The notes beneath the pieces are model-generated. The model saw nothing but the letters and a program-made list of their open reading frames with translations. It was not told the DNA's origin and made no database searches. This document shows, piece after piece, positions 44,836 through 53,863 of a DNA stretch of 64,000 nucleotides. The position numbers and the translations under genes are program-made. Each line of letters opens with the position of its first letter. The first letter of the stretch is position 1. Source of the stretch: Bacteroidales bacterium (GTDB taxonomy: Bacteria; Bacteroidota; Bacteroidia; Bacteroidales; P3); the NCBI GenBank assembly GCA_017480785.1, contig JAFURZ010000010.1, forward strand, positions 62,001 to 126,000, written 5' to 3'.

Positions 44836-47685
44836 ATGACAAACCACAATTTCGTTTCGCGCCACAACGGCGTCTCGAAAGAAGCCGACGTGCAGAAAAT
44901 GCTTCACACCATCGGAGTCAACTCCATGGACGAACTGATTGAAAAGACCGTCCCCGCGGCCATCCGTCTGCCTGAGCCCCTGGCCCTCGAAGACGGCATG
45001 GGCGAGTACGACTTCCTCAACCATTGCCGCGCGCTGGCAAAGAAAAACAAGCTCTACCGTTCCTATATCGGCATGGGTTACTACGGCACCGTCACCCCTG
45101 CTGTCATCATGCGCAACGTGTTTGAGAATGCCGGCTGGTACACCTCCTATACCCCCTACCAGACCGAGATTTCGCAGGGTCGTCTTGAAGCCCTGATGAA
45201 CTACCAGACCATGATTGCCTCCATGACCGGCATGCCGCTCAGCAACGCCAGCCTCCTTGACGAGGCCACCGCTGCCGGCGAGGCCATGATTATGTTCTTC
45301 AACAGCCGCTCGCGCCAGGCCGTCAAAGACGGTGTCTGCAAGGTCTTCGTCGACGAAGGCATCCTCCCGCAGACACTTGCCGTCATGCAGACCAACGCCG
45401 CCCCACGCGGTATCCAGATAGTCACCGGCAAGGCTGCCCAGACCGAGCTCGACGGCTCCTTCTTTGCTGCCTTTGTCCAGTACCCCAACCAGTTCGGCGA
45501 GGCCCAGGATTGGACCGACTTCATCGCCCGCTGCCACGAGAAGGGCATCTTCGTCTGCATGGCCACCGACCTCATGGCCCTGGCCCTGATGAAGACCCCC
45601 GGTGAGATGGGTGCCGACTGCACCGTTGGCAACGCCCAGCGCTTCGGCCTCCCCATGGGCTTCGGCGGCCCCCACGCCGGTTTCTTCGCCTTCACCGATG
45701 CCTTCAAGCGTGCCTTCCCCGGCCGCATCATCGGCTGGAGCGTCGACGCCAAGGGCAACCCCGCCCTCCGCATGGCCCTCGGCATGCGTGAGCAGCACAT
45801 CAAGCGCGACAAAGCCACCTCCAACATCTGCACCGCCGCTGCCCTCGTGGCCAACATGAGCGGCTTCTACGCCGTCTGGCACGGTCCCGAAGGCATCCGC
45901 GACATTGCCGTCCGCATCTGCGCCCGTGCCCACCGCCTGGCCGCCGAGCTGGAGCAGTACGGATACAAGCAGTGGAACAAGGTGTTCTTCGACACCCTCG
46001 CCCTCCAGTGCCCCGTGCCCACCGCCAAAGTGCGCGAAGTGGCCCTCAAGCACCAGATTAACTTCCGTTACATCTGCGAAGAGTGCATCGGCATCTCCAT
46101 CGACGAAACCACCTGCAAGGCCGACCTCGACGCCATCGTGGCCTGCCTCGCCGAAGCCGCCGGCAAGGAGGGCAAAGCCATCGAGTGCAAGGGCTGCTGC
46201 AGCCAGTTTGCCGACGAGGCTATCCCCGCCGCCCTCAAGCGCAACGGCGCCTTCCTCACCCAGAAGGTCTTCAACCAGTATCACGACGAGACCTCCATGA
46301 TGCGCTACATCAAGCGCCTCGAGGAGAAGGACCTCTCCCTCAACCGCGCCATGATTCCACTGGGCTCCTGCACCATGAAGCTCAACGCTGCCGCCGAGAT
46401 GATGCCCCTCTCCTGGAGCCACTTCACCGGCATACACCCCTTCGTCCCTGCCGACCAGGCCGAGGGTTACCTCGAGATGATTCACGACATCGAGCACCGG
46501 CTCGCCGTCATCACCGGTTTCGCTGGCTGTTCTCTCCAGCCCAACTCCGGCGCCTACGGCGAATACAGCGGCCTCACGGTCATCCGCAACTACCACATCG
46601 CCAACGGACAGCCGCAGCGTAACGTCTGTCTCATCCCCGCCTCGGCCCATGGCACCAACCCCGCCTCGGCCGCCAAGGCCGGCATGGTGGTGGTCGTCGT
46701 CAAGTGCAACGAGCGCGGCGATGTCGACATTGACGACCTCCGCGCCAAAGCCGAGCAGTACAAGGACACCCTCAGCTGCCTGATGATAACCTATCCTTCC
46801 ACCCATGGTGCCTTCGAGGAAGGCATCCTCGACATTATCAACATCATCCACTCCATGGGTGCGCTCGTCTACATGGACGGTGCCAACATGAACGCCCAGG
46901 TGGGCCTCACCAGCCCCGGACACATGGGAGCCGACGTGTGCCACCTCAACCTCCACAAGACGTTTGCCATGCCTCACGGCGGCGGCGGTCCCGGCGTAGG
47001 CCCCATCTGCGTCAGCCAGACGCTGGTCGACTACCTGCCTACACATCCCGTCGTCGAAGTCGGCGGCAGCAAGGGCAACACCATGGCTGCGGCCCCCTAC
47101 GGCAGCGCCATGCTCCTGCCCATCACCTATGGCTACCTCCTCATGCTCGGCGGCTGCGGCCTCACTGATGTCACCAAGCACGCTATCCTCAATGCCAACT
47201 ACCTCCGCGCCCGCTTGCAGAAGTACTACAAGATTCTCTACACGGGCAAGAACGGCATGTGCGGCCATGAGATGATTGTCGACTTCAGCGAGTTCAGCCT
47301 CAAGGTCAGCGTCGGCGACGTTGCCAAGCGCCTGATGGACTATGGCTTCCACGCACCTACCGTCGCATTCCCTGTGCACAACACCCTCATGGTGGAACCC
47401 ACCGAGAGCGAGCCCCTCAGCGAACTTGACCGTTTCTGCGACGCCATGATTGCCATCCGCCAGGAAATCGACGACATTATGACCGGCAAGAGCGACGAGA
47501 AGTGCAACCCCATCTGCAACGCCCCGCACACCATGCAGGTCGTCTGCGCCGACGAGTGGACGCTGCCCTACAGCCGCCAGAAAGCCGCCTTCCCGCAGCC
47601 TCACTGCGAGAAGTACTGGCCCACCATCAGCAAAATCGACGACGCCTACGGCGACCGCAACCTGCAGGCTGTCTGGGCTGAGTAA
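44836..47685 (+). CDS. gcvP: Glycine dehydrogenase (decarboxylating), P protein
   Basis: The PLP-dependent subunit of the glycine cleavage system, releasing CO2 from glycine and passing the aminomethyl group to lipoyl-H protein. The 949-residue single-chain form joins the two halves that are separate in some bacteria. N-terminal FVSRHNGVSKEADVQKML and SYIGMGYYGTVTP, the PLP lysine (Lys708) in LHKTFAMPHGGGGPGVGP, and EPTESEPLSELDRFCDAMI near the end are all present. gcvT and gcvH are not in the window. A strong terminator follows. No glycine riboswitch fits the 21-bp gap upstream. Confidence 0.96.
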   Translation: MTNHNFVSRHNGVSKEADVQKMLHTIGVNSMDELIEKTVPAAIRLPEPLALEDGMGEYDFLNHCRALAKKNKLYRSYIGMGYYGTVTPAVIMRNVFENAGWYTSYTPYQTEISQGRLEALMNYQTMIASMTGMPLSNASLLDEATAAGEAMIMFFNSRSRQAVKDGVCKVFVDEGILPQTLAVMQTNAAPRGIQIVTGKAAQTELDGSFFAAFVQYPNQFGEAQDWTDFIARCHEKGIFVCMATDLMALALMKTPGEMGADCTVGNAQRFGLPMGFGGPHAGFFAFTDAFKRAFPGRIIGWSVDAKGNPALRMALGMREQHIKRDKATSNICTAAALVANMSGFYAVWHGPEGIRDIAVRICARAHRLAAELEQYGYKQWNKVFFDTLALQCPVPTAKVREVALKHQINFRYICEECIGISIDETTCKADLDAIVACLAEAAGKEGKAIECKGCCSQFADEAIPAALKRNGAFLTQKVFNQYHDETSMMRYIKRLEEKDLSLNRAMIPLGSCTMKLNAAAEMMPLSWSHFTGIHPFVPADQAEGYLEMIHDIEHRLAVITGFAGCSLQPNSGAYGEYSGLTVIRNYHIANGQPQRNVCLIPASAHGTNPASAAKAGMVVVVVKCNERGDVDIDDLRAKAEQYKDTLSCLMITYPSTHGAFEEGILDIINIIHSMGALVYMDGANMNAQVGLTSPGHMGADVCHLNLHKTFAMPHGGGGPGVGPICVSQTLVDYLPTHPVVEVGGSKGNTMAAAPYGSAMLLPITYGYLLMLGGCGLTDVTKHAILNANYLRARLQKYYKILYTGKNGMCGHEMIVDFSEFSLKVSVGDVAKRLMDYGFHAPTVAFPVHNTLMVEPTESEPLSELDRFCDAMIAIRQEIDDIMTGKSDEKCNPICNAPHTMQVVCADEWTLPYSRQKAAFPQPHCEKYWPTISKIDDAYGDRNLQAVWAE

Positions 47686-47704
47686 CCGCTGCTTCAACTA
47701 TCAA

Positions 47705-47736
47705 AGAAGGCCGTGATTGCGAAATCACGGCCTTCT
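47705..47736 (+). terminator. Intrinsic terminator of gcvP
   Basis: Perfect 14-bp stem (AGAAGGCCGTGATT, 47705-47718, with its complement 47723-47736) closed by a GCGA tetraloop and followed by CTTTTCTTG. It starts 20 bp after the gcvP stop. Confidence 0.9.
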
Positions 47737-47790
47737 CTTTTCTTGTCTTTCCCTTGCTGAAAACCACTCCTGATTATCAGCTGTTTAAAT

Positions 47791-47845
47791 GCTGTTCTTT
47801 TACTTTTCTAAAAGAACAGTAAAAGAACAGCAGAAGAATAGTAAA
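47791..47845. repeat. Hairpin repeat of 11-bp units (GCTGTTCTTTTA type), second copy
   Basis: GCTGTTCTTTTA (47791-47802) pairs with TAAAAGAACAGC (47820-47831). Sequence closely matches 18071-18125. It lies between convergent gcvP and the SUI1 gene. Confidence 0.8.
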
Positions 47846-47895
47846 TGAATTGCTTGATAGACAGCGGTCTGAGATACCATGAAAAGGGGTGTCCG

Positions 47896-48222
47896 TCAGC
47901 AGCGGTAGCCGGCGGCAAGGAGGGCGGCACGCACTTTCTCCTGCTGGTCGCCCTGGATGATGATTTCGCCGTCCTTGGCCGAGCCGCCGACGCCGCATTT
48001 GCCCTTGAGCATGCGGCCCAGGGCCTGAAGGTCGTCGTCGGAGCCGACGAAGCCGGTGACAAGGGTGACGGTCTTGCCGCCGCGGTGATGGCGCTCCAGG
48101 CTGATGCGCAGGCGCTGCTTACCGGGAGCCAGGGTCTCGGCCTCGGGCTCGTCGTCGTATTGGTACTCGTAGTCGGGGTTGGTGCTGTAGACCACCCCGA
48201 CGGTGTGCTTCTTCTTGCTCAT
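47896..48222 (-). CDS. SUI1/YciH-family translation factor homolog
   Basis: A 108-residue protein of the SUI1 fold (eIF1/YciH family), thought to tune initiation fidelity. The basic loop HHRGGKTVTLVTGFVG and the end KCGVGGSAKDGEIIIQGDQQ are the family core. The N-terminal 30 residues are acidic and Tyr-rich (STNPDYEYQYDDEPEAE). The ATG at 48222 overlaps the stop of the lipid kinase gene by 4 bp (ATGA), so the two are translationally coupled. Confidence 0.9.
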   Translation of the reverse strand: MSKKKHTVGVVYSTNPDYEYQYDDEPEAETLAPGKQRLRISLERHHRGGKTVTLVTGFVGSDDDLQALGRMLKGKCGVGGSAKDGEIIIQGDQQEKVRAALLAAGYRC

Positions 48223-49178
48223 ATACGTGGAAGGGTTATGGGCTCGCCGGAGGGCTTGCGGACGATGAGTAGCTGGTTGAGGTCGCGTGCAAATACTTTG
48301 ACGGACTTGGGCTGGTTGACGAAGCGGACGGTGCGCCCCAGGTTGATGCCCTCGCCGTCGATGTCGACCCAACGGTCGGCGTTGCCCTCGATGACGACCT
48401 CGGTGGAGCGGAACATCTCGACATGCTGCGAGAGCTGCAGGTGGTTCGTGAGCAGCAACGGGGCGGTGAGGGGAAGGTGGTCGACGGGTATCTTGTCGAC
48501 GATGCTGATGTCGATGATGCCGTCGTCGAGGCGTGCAGTGGGCGACACGGGCATGCCGTATCCGATGCGGTCGCTGTTCTGCAGCGCTATAATCCAGGCT
48601 GTGCGGTGAAGGGTGCGGTTGTTGAGGTGGAGGGTGTAGTCCGTCTCGCGGTAGTTGTTGTAGGCCCGCAGGACGATGTTCGTGTAGCCCGTGAGGCCTC
48701 GCGTCTTGGCGGCCTGCATGAGTCGCGACACGTGCGCGTCGAACCCCACGCCGGCGGCGCCCACACACACGTACTGGGGGCTGTCGGCCTCGTCGCCGCT
48801 GATGAGGATGGAGTCGATGGTGAGCCGGTGTTGCTGGTTGAGGGCGCGGATGGCGAGCCAGGGCTGCATGGGGAGCTTGAGGGTGTAGGCCAAGCCGTTG
48901 CCGGAACCGCAGGGAATGATGCCGAGGGTGCAGTCCGTGCCGCGCAGCCCCTGGATGACGTCGTTGACCGAGCCGTCGCCACCCACGGCGACGACACAGT
49001 CGTAGCCCTGCATGGCTGCCTCGCGGGCCAGCTCGGTGCCGTGGTGGATGCGTTCGGTGTAGCGCACCTCGTAGTCGAACAGGTCGTGGTCGAGGTTCTG
49101 CTTCAGCAGCGTCTCTATCTTCTTCTGCTTGCCGACGCCCGAGATAGGGTTGACTATAAAGAGGGTCTTGGTTTTCAA
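48219..49178 (-). CDS. Diacylglycerol/lipid kinase family protein
   Basis: A 319-residue DAGK_cat-type kinase (YegS/DgkB family) that phosphorylates a lipid or sphingoid substrate. N-terminal FIVNPISGVGKQKKIE, the catalytic GGDGSVNDVIQGL and PCGSGNGLAYTL motifs, and the C-terminal domain with DDGIIDISIVDK are all family features. Bacteroidales make sphingolipids, so a sphingoid-base kinase is possible, but this sequence alone does not decide. The gene starts right after a heptamer array and is coupled to the SUI1 gene by a 4-bp overlap. Confidence 0.9.
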   Translation of the reverse strand: MKTKTLFIVNPISGVGKQKKIETLLKQNLDHDLFDYEVRYTERIHHGTELAREAAMQGYDCVVAVGGDGSVNDVIQGLRGTDCTLGIIPCGSGNGLAYTLKLPMQPWLAIRALNQQHRLTIDSILISGDEADSPQYVCVGAAGVGFDAHVSRLMQAAKTRGLTGYTNIVLRAYNNYRETDYTLHLNNRTLHRTAWIIALQNSDRIGYGMPVSPTARLDDGIIDISIVDKIPVDHLPLTAPLLLTNHLQLSQHVEMFRSTEVVIEGNADRWVDIDGEGINLGRTVRFVNQPKSVKVFARDLNQLLIVRKPSGEPITLPRI

Positions 49179-49182
49179 AATC

Positions 49183-49238
49183 TGTTTACTGTTTACTGTT
49201 TACTGTTTACGGTTCTCCGTTCTCCGTTTTCCGTTGTT
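49183..49238. repeat. Eight-unit 7-bp array between two genes
   Basis: TGTTTAC four times, then GGTTCTC, CGTTCTC, CGTTTTC and CGTTGTT, in register. It fills the junction. The last unit touches the stop codon of the GldB-like gene (49238-49240) and the lipid-kinase ATG (49178) is 5 bp from the first unit. Confidence 0.9.
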
Positions 49239-50206
49239 CAGGGACGCCAGGCTGAGGTGGAGAGTATCTTCTGGCTCTCCGTGTCGGCCATGAGCTCATC
49301 CAGCGTGGCGCCGCTCTTCTTCATGTAGGCGCGCACTATCTGCCAGCCGATGTAGGCGGCGACGCGCGGTGCCGACTCGTTGCCGAAGGCGTTGGTGTGC
49401 GGCGCTTCGCCGAGGAGGTTGCGCCAGGCGCTTTGGTCGGTGGAATAGAGCAGCTTGTTCTGTATCAGCCAGCCCCATACGTTCTTCTCGTTGTCCTTCA
49501 TCCACTTGAGCTGGTCAACGGTGTAGTGCAGCAGGAGGGTGTCGGCGATGCCGGGCATGGTCTTCTCCATGAAGTAGAGCTTCTTCCCCTCGGCAACGGC
49601 ATAGTCGAGCAGAGTCAGGTCGCCATCGGGTGCTTCCAGGTAGAGTCCGGCCAGGGTGTACATACAGTCTGGCACGATGTATTCGCGTGCGAGCGTGCGA
49701 ACCAGATAGGATGGGAAGCCGAAGTATTGGTACTTCTCCATTGCCCCCAAGGCATATTGGTCGAGGCAGACGCAGAGGTCGCCGCAGTTGGAAAACACTC
49801 GGAAGTTGTAGTTGAAGTCGCCGGTGGCCATGGTGTAGAATCGTTCCACATGCCACATCTTCGGGCAGAGCTTGTAGGCGCGCCCCAGGGCACGCCCCAA
49901 CTGGCGCTCCACGTCCGACAGGTCGTGATACATGCTGTCGGTGATGCGGTAGATGTCGCGCATCACAGGGTCGGCGACAAACTCCTGAGTCATCTCTATG
50001 AACTCCGGCTCGTCGGGATATAACACGATGAGTTCGGAATTGTATTCTGCCTGATGTTCTTTCATCTCGGCCTGCAGCCGGTTGACCGGGGTGTCGAAGA
50101 GCAGGTGCTCGAAACGGTGGAATTGCACGGGCTCGGAGCGGTGGCACCCGGAGAGGAGGAGTGCTGCAACAATGATGCAGAGACACACGGGGGCGTGTCT
50201 CTGCAT
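49238..50206 (-). CDS. GldB-like lipoprotein
   Basis: A 322-residue protein with the start chosen at 50206, which gives a compact lipoprotein signal (MQRHAPVCLCIIVAALLLSGC, lipidated Cys at 21). An ATG 11 codons upstream overlaps the previous gene. Motifs FHRFEHLLFDTP, YNFRVFSNCGDLCVCLDQY and AAYIGWQIVRAYMKKS match the gliding-motility lipoprotein GldB family. GldB is needed for gliding in Flavobacterium. In non-gliding Bacteroidales its role is unclear but probably envelope-related, and it fits the many T9SS cargo genes nearby. The stop abuts a heptamer array. Confidence 0.8.
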   Translation of the reverse strand: MQRHAPVCLCIIVAALLLSGCHRSEPVQFHRFEHLLFDTPVNRLQAEMKEHQAEYNSELIVLYPDEPEFIEMTQEFVADPVMRDIYRITDSMYHDLSDVERQLGRALGRAYKLCPKMWHVERFYTMATGDFNYNFRVFSNCGDLCVCLDQYALGAMEKYQYFGFPSYLVRTLAREYIVPDCMYTLAGLYLEAPDGDLTLLDYAVAEGKKLYFMEKTMPGIADTLLLHYTVDQLKWMKDNEKNVWGWLIQNKLLYSTDQSAWRNLLGEAPHTNAFGNESAPRVAAYIGWQIVRAYMKKSGATLDELMADTESQKILSTSAWRP

Positions 50207-50228
50207 GAGGTTGAGGGTGTGTGGATTG

Positions 50229-52130
50229 TTATTCGGCATTGCTTTTTTCTTGGTTCTTCTCCTGCTCGTCGAGGATGCGGAGCTTGGCCTGCAGGAGTGC
50301 TATCTGCTGGCGTGCGCCCTGCATTTTCTTCTCGAACTCCTGTTTCAGGAGGTCGGCCTGTTTGCTGGAGGCGAGGAAACCGAGGTTGTTTTCCCACAGG
50401 TTGAGGTCGTTGCGGAGTTTCTCGATTTTGTCGTGCAACTCCTGCCGTTCGTTGTTGACGAAGCGCTTGGCGTCGCCCCCGATGTTGCGTAGCCGCTCGC
50501 GGTAGGCGGTCTCTTCGGCTTCGCGGGCCGATATCTTGAGTTGCTCGAAGATGCGGTTTATTTCGGCGCGGAACTCTTTGCCGAGGCGCTCTTTGTCGGC
50601 CATGGGAACGAAGCCGACTTCGGCCCAGCGGCGCTGGAAGTCCTTGATGACAGAGAGGTTCTCGGCGCGGTCGTCGCCGAAGATGTGGGTTTTGAGTTCG
50701 CCGAGGATGGTCTCTTTCTTGGCGAGGTTTTCGCTCTCGGAGGAGCGGCGTTCCTTGAAGAAGGAGCCTTTCTTGTCGAAGAAGGTGTCGCAGGCGCCAC
50801 GGAAGCGGTGCCAGAGTTTGTCGCTGACTTTGCGGCTGACGGCGCCAATTTCTTTCCATTCCTGCTGGAGCTGGAGGAGTTCTTCGGTGGCTTTCTTCCA
50901 GTCCTCGCGCTGTGCGATGGCTTCGGCCTTGAGGCAAAGCTCGACTTTCTTCTGGTAGTTGGCTTCCTGCTCGTCGCGGATTGAGGAGAAGTATTCTTTT
51001 TTCTCGGCGTAGTGGCGGTCGATCATGCCCTTGAACTTGGTCCATATTTCCTCGTTGACTTCACGGGGGACGGGGCCGATGGTTTTCCACACTTTGAGGA
51101 GTTCGTCGAGTGCGGCGGTGAGTTCGTTCCACTGGCGGGTGTTCTCAGGCCGCGTGGCGGTGAGTTCGGTGGCTTTGTCGATGAGAGCCTGTTTGGCGAG
51201 AAGGTTGTTGTCGAATTCTTCTTTGCGCTGTTCGTAGTATTCTTTCCTGCGGTCGTCGATTTGGTTGGCGGCGTTTTGGAAGCGCTGCCATATTTCCTCG
51301 TTCTGCTCGGCGGGGACGGGGCCAATCTCTTTCCATTGGGCGCGGAGGTCCTGGAGAGCTTTGAAGGCTTTGGTGACAGAGGGCTCCATGATGAGTTCCT
51401 CGGCGTGTTCGCAGAGGGTTATCTTCTGGTCGAGGTTGCGCTTCTGGTCGAGCGCACGTAGTTCGCGGTTTATTTTGAGTTTGTTGAAAAACTGTTCTAT
51501 CTGGAAGTGGTAGTTCTGCCAGAGGTCGTTCATTTTGTCGCGCGGCACTTCGCCGATGGCTTTCCAGCGTTCCTGGATTTCGTTGAAGCGGTCGAGTGCG
51601 GTGCGCACCTGCTCTTCCTCGCTGTCGACGAGGGTGCGGAGTTCGTCGAGAAGGGTCTGCTTGGCCTCGAGGTTTTTCTTTTTTTGTTCTTCGAGGTCTT
51701 CGAGGTACTTCTGGCGACGGGCGCGGTAGCGGTCATAGAGGGAGTAGAACTGCTCGGCGATGTTGTCGTTCTGGGCTTGGTAGTCGTCCTTGTTGCCACC
51801 GTCGGCCAAGAAGGCCTCGAAGGCGGCTTTCTGCACTTCGTGGTTGAGCTCGTTGAAGCGAGTGCGGATGGCTTGGGCACGTCCTTTGATTTGCTGCACT
51901 TCCTCGGACATGAGTTGCTCGAGTGCTTCGAGCAGCTCGTGACGGTCGAGGGCGCTGTAGTCGATTTCGGGCTCAGCGGTTTCTTCGGCCGCGTGGGCTT
52001 CGGGAGCGGCAGGTTCAACGGGTTGGTTGTCGGTCGTAGCCTCGACGGGGTTTTCCACGACGGGAGCCTCGGCGGCTTGGTTCTGCAGTTCCTCGTTCTC
52101 GGTGGGCTGCATGGGGGTGTTCTCTTCCAT
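50229..52130 (-). CDS. DUF349-repeat protein
   Basis: A 633-residue, highly charged helical protein. An acidic, Ala/Glu/Pro-rich N-terminus (about 1-60) is followed by six to seven DUF349 repeats of about 70 residues, each with a phrase such as RWKAIGEVPRDKMNDLWQNY, QWKEIGPVPAEQNEEIWQRF or VWKTIGPVPREVNEEIWTKF, and a C-terminal coiled coil (about 570-633) rich in Lys, Gln and Glu. The function of DUF349 proteins is not established. A -7 box lies 78 bp upstream. Confidence 0.9.
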   Translation of the reverse strand: MEENTPMQPTENEELQNQAAEAPVVENPVEATTDNQPVEPAAPEAHAAEETAEPEIDYSALDRHELLEALEQLMSEEVQQIKGRAQAIRTRFNELNHEVQKAAFEAFLADGGNKDDYQAQNDNIAEQFYSLYDRYRARRQKYLEDLEEQKKKNLEAKQTLLDELRTLVDSEEEQVRTALDRFNEIQERWKAIGEVPRDKMNDLWQNYHFQIEQFFNKLKINRELRALDQKRNLDQKITLCEHAEELIMEPSVTKAFKALQDLRAQWKEIGPVPAEQNEEIWQRFQNAANQIDDRRKEYYEQRKEEFDNNLLAKQALIDKATELTATRPENTRQWNELTAALDELLKVWKTIGPVPREVNEEIWTKFKGMIDRHYAEKKEYFSSIRDEQEANYQKKVELCLKAEAIAQREDWKKATEELLQLQQEWKEIGAVSRKVSDKLWHRFRGACDTFFDKKGSFFKERRSSESENLAKKETILGELKTHIFGDDRAENLSVIKDFQRRWAEVGFVPMADKERLGKEFRAEINRIFEQLKISAREAEETAYRERLRNIGGDAKRFVNNERQELHDKIEKLRNDLNLWENNLGFLASSKQADLLKQEFEKKMQGARQQIALLQAKLRILDEQEKNQEKSNAE

Positions 52131-52207
52131 GATTAGAAGTTTTTTGTTAAGGATTACTGTTTGAAATACAGGTTGTTTTGTCTCTCTTTCCCTTGCGGGG
52201 TGATATG

Positions 52208-52215
52208 CAAAAATA
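52208..52215 (-). promoter_or_regulatory. -7 box of the DUF349 gene
   Basis: TATTTTTG on the minus strand followed by GCATATC. No TTTG at the standard -33 distance, so a moderate call. Confidence 0.5.
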
Positions 52216-52231
52216 CTATTTTTTTTTGATA

Positions 52232-53020
52232 TTACTTTATTTCAATGAAAGGAACGCTGTTGCCGAGCATGTATTGGGGCATCTTGCCGTCCCATTTCAG
52301 CACGGCCTCGTAGTTGACGAGTTTGGGGTTACGCTCGAGGGCGTTGGCCTTGATGCGCATGGCTTCGGCCTCGGCTTCGGCGGCGATTTTGGTCTGCTTG
52401 GCCTTCTCTTCCACTTGAATGGTGACGTTCTTGGCCTTGAGTGCTTCCTGTTCGGCGACCTGTTTCTCCTTGATGGCGTTCTCGAATTGGTCGTCGAAGT
52501 CGATGTCGACCAGCTGGAACTGGATGTTCATGAAGTAGTTGCTGTCGAGGGTATGGCGCAGCGTGTTCTCAATCTCACGTCGGACGGCATCACGATTCTC
52601 CACGATTTCGGTGGCTGCAAAGTTGCCGAAAGCCTCTTTCATGGCTGAGCGCACAAAGGGGACGACAATGCGGTTGTGGTAGTCCATGCCGACGTTGCGG
52701 TAGAGCTTGTTGACATTGGAGCGCACGAGGTCGTAGTTGATGGTGTAGTCCACCTCCGAGGTCTGCACGTCGCGGGTGTAGGAGTTCTCGTGCCCGTCGA
52801 ACTTTTTCTGCTGGATGTTGATCTTCTTGACGGTCTGGATGAAGGGAATCTTCACATGCAGGCCGTCATCGATGGTGTTTTCCGATATGCGTCCGAAAGT
52901 GCTGAGGATGCCGCGCTCGGTCGATTTGATGGTGTAGAACGATGAGGATGCCACGATGAGCAGCGCGAAGGCCACCACGATGAGGGTGACGACTTTTTTG
53001 GTTTCTCCGAAGAAATTCAT
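52232..53020 (-). CDS. SPFH/prohibitin-family membrane protein
   Basis: A 262-residue protein with one N-terminal membrane helix (about 9-29, VVTLIVVAFALLIVASSSF) followed by a SPFH (band 7) domain (IKSTERGILSTFGRISENTI, DVQTSEVDYTINYDLV) and a C-terminal helical part rich in Glu, Ala and Lys (about 185-235, VEEKAKQTKIAAEAEAEAM). Such proteins form ring scaffolds in the inner membrane and guard membrane protease or chaperone function. The ATG at 53020 was chosen over one 17 codons upstream because it puts the signal helix at the start. It sits between the Usp-like and DUF349 genes. Confidence 0.88.
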   Translation of the reverse strand: MNFFGETKKVVTLIVVAFALLIVASSSFYTIKSTERGILSTFGRISENTIDDGLHVKIPFIQTVKKINIQQKKFDGHENSYTRDVQTSEVDYTINYDLVRSNVNKLYRNVGMDYHNRIVVPFVRSAMKEAFGNFAATEIVENRDAVRREIENTLRHTLDSNYFMNIQFQLVDIDFDDQFENAIKEKQVAEQEALKAKNVTIQVEEKAKQTKIAAEAEAEAMRIKANALERNPKLVNYEAVLKWDGKMPQYMLGNSVPFIEIK

Positions 53021-53083
53021 TGTGTGTTGTATTTGATTGTTATTATTTCGTCCATGCAAAAAGAGTGCCAAACTGACGGATTG

Positions 53084-53863
53084 TCAGTCGCAGAGTATGT
53101 ATAAGTCGTCGCGAGGATTGAGGAAAAGGATAGGGGTGTGCGAAGGGTGGGAGAGTAGCCGGTATTCGGGAAGTGGCAGTAGCAGGTCGAAGAGGTCGCG
53201 CTCGCGGGCGTCGGTGGTGCGTGCAATGAGCAGGTCGGGTTGCAGAGCCTCCAGGTTCTTCAGGTCGGTGCCGAAAGCGGTAGCGTTGGTGTAATTGATG
53301 CCGAAGGGGACGAACATCTTGTCTACAAACCGCATGTTGTTACGCCATCGCATGCGCAGGTCTGCGTCGCGATAGTCAGGGTGTGCGATGGTGATGTGGC
53401 TGCCCAGGAAGCGGGCCAGATAGGAGGCCCACACGAGCGTCTCCTTGCCTTCCCTCCGGTGGGTCATGGTGAGGAGGGACGCCTGTGGCCACACCGCCTT
53501 TCCTGCGGGGAAGTGCCCTCCGACGGCGAGGTATGCTGTCTTGCAGTTCTTGAATTCGTGCAGCAGTGTCTTGGGGTGGGTGAGGGAGGACCGTCTGGCA
53601 GCGGTGTTGACGGCCGTCACGGCCAGGATGCCATTGAACGCCGTGGGGATGCCTTCGATGGCAGTGCTCCAGCTGCCACGCATGCTGACATAGGGCACGT
53701 CCAGCGCTTTCAGCCAGCTGTCGTCTGCGTCGTCCTTCGACACGTGTAGCATCATCAGCCCCTTGTGGTTGAGACACTCGGCAAAGTGGCGCGCCCAGGG
53801 GAGCACGATGGCGGCATTCTCGGCCGACTCGACACAGGCTATGACAAACTGGTCCTTGCTCAT
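53084..53863 (-). CDS. Universal-stress-protein-like two-domain protein
   Basis: A 259-residue cytoplasmic protein starting MSKDQFVIACVESAENAAIV. The pattern of an N-terminal beta strand, then helices and later YLAVGGHFPAGKAVW and DLLIARTTDARERDLFDLLL, is consistent with two Usp-type alpha/beta domains, but the ATP-binding GxxG motif is not clear, so this is a moderate call. The ATG at 53863 overlaps the stop of the type B T9SS gene by 4 bp (ATGA), linking it to that operon. Confidence 0.55.
   Translation of the reverse strand: MSKDQFVIACVESAENAAIVLPWARHFAECLNHKGLMMLHVSKDDADDSWLKALDVPYVSMRGSWSTAIEGIPTAFNGILAVTAVNTAARRSSLTHPKTLLHEFKNCKTAYLAVGGHFPAGKAVWPQASLLTMTHRREGKETLVWASYLARFLGSHITIAHPDYRDADLRMRWRNNMRFVDKMFVPFGINYTNATAFGTDLKNLEALQPDLLIARTTDARERDLFDLLLPLPEYRLLSHPSHTPILFLNPRDDLYILCD

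Noticed and set aside
43741-47697. A very long open frame (about 1300 codons) on the strand opposite gcvP and the LRR gene, and a similar one (38922-41714) opposite ppdK
   Set aside because: They are GC-rich antisense shadows of well-identified enzymes, rich in Val, Gly, His and Leu with no domain. High GC keeps the opposite strand free of stops.
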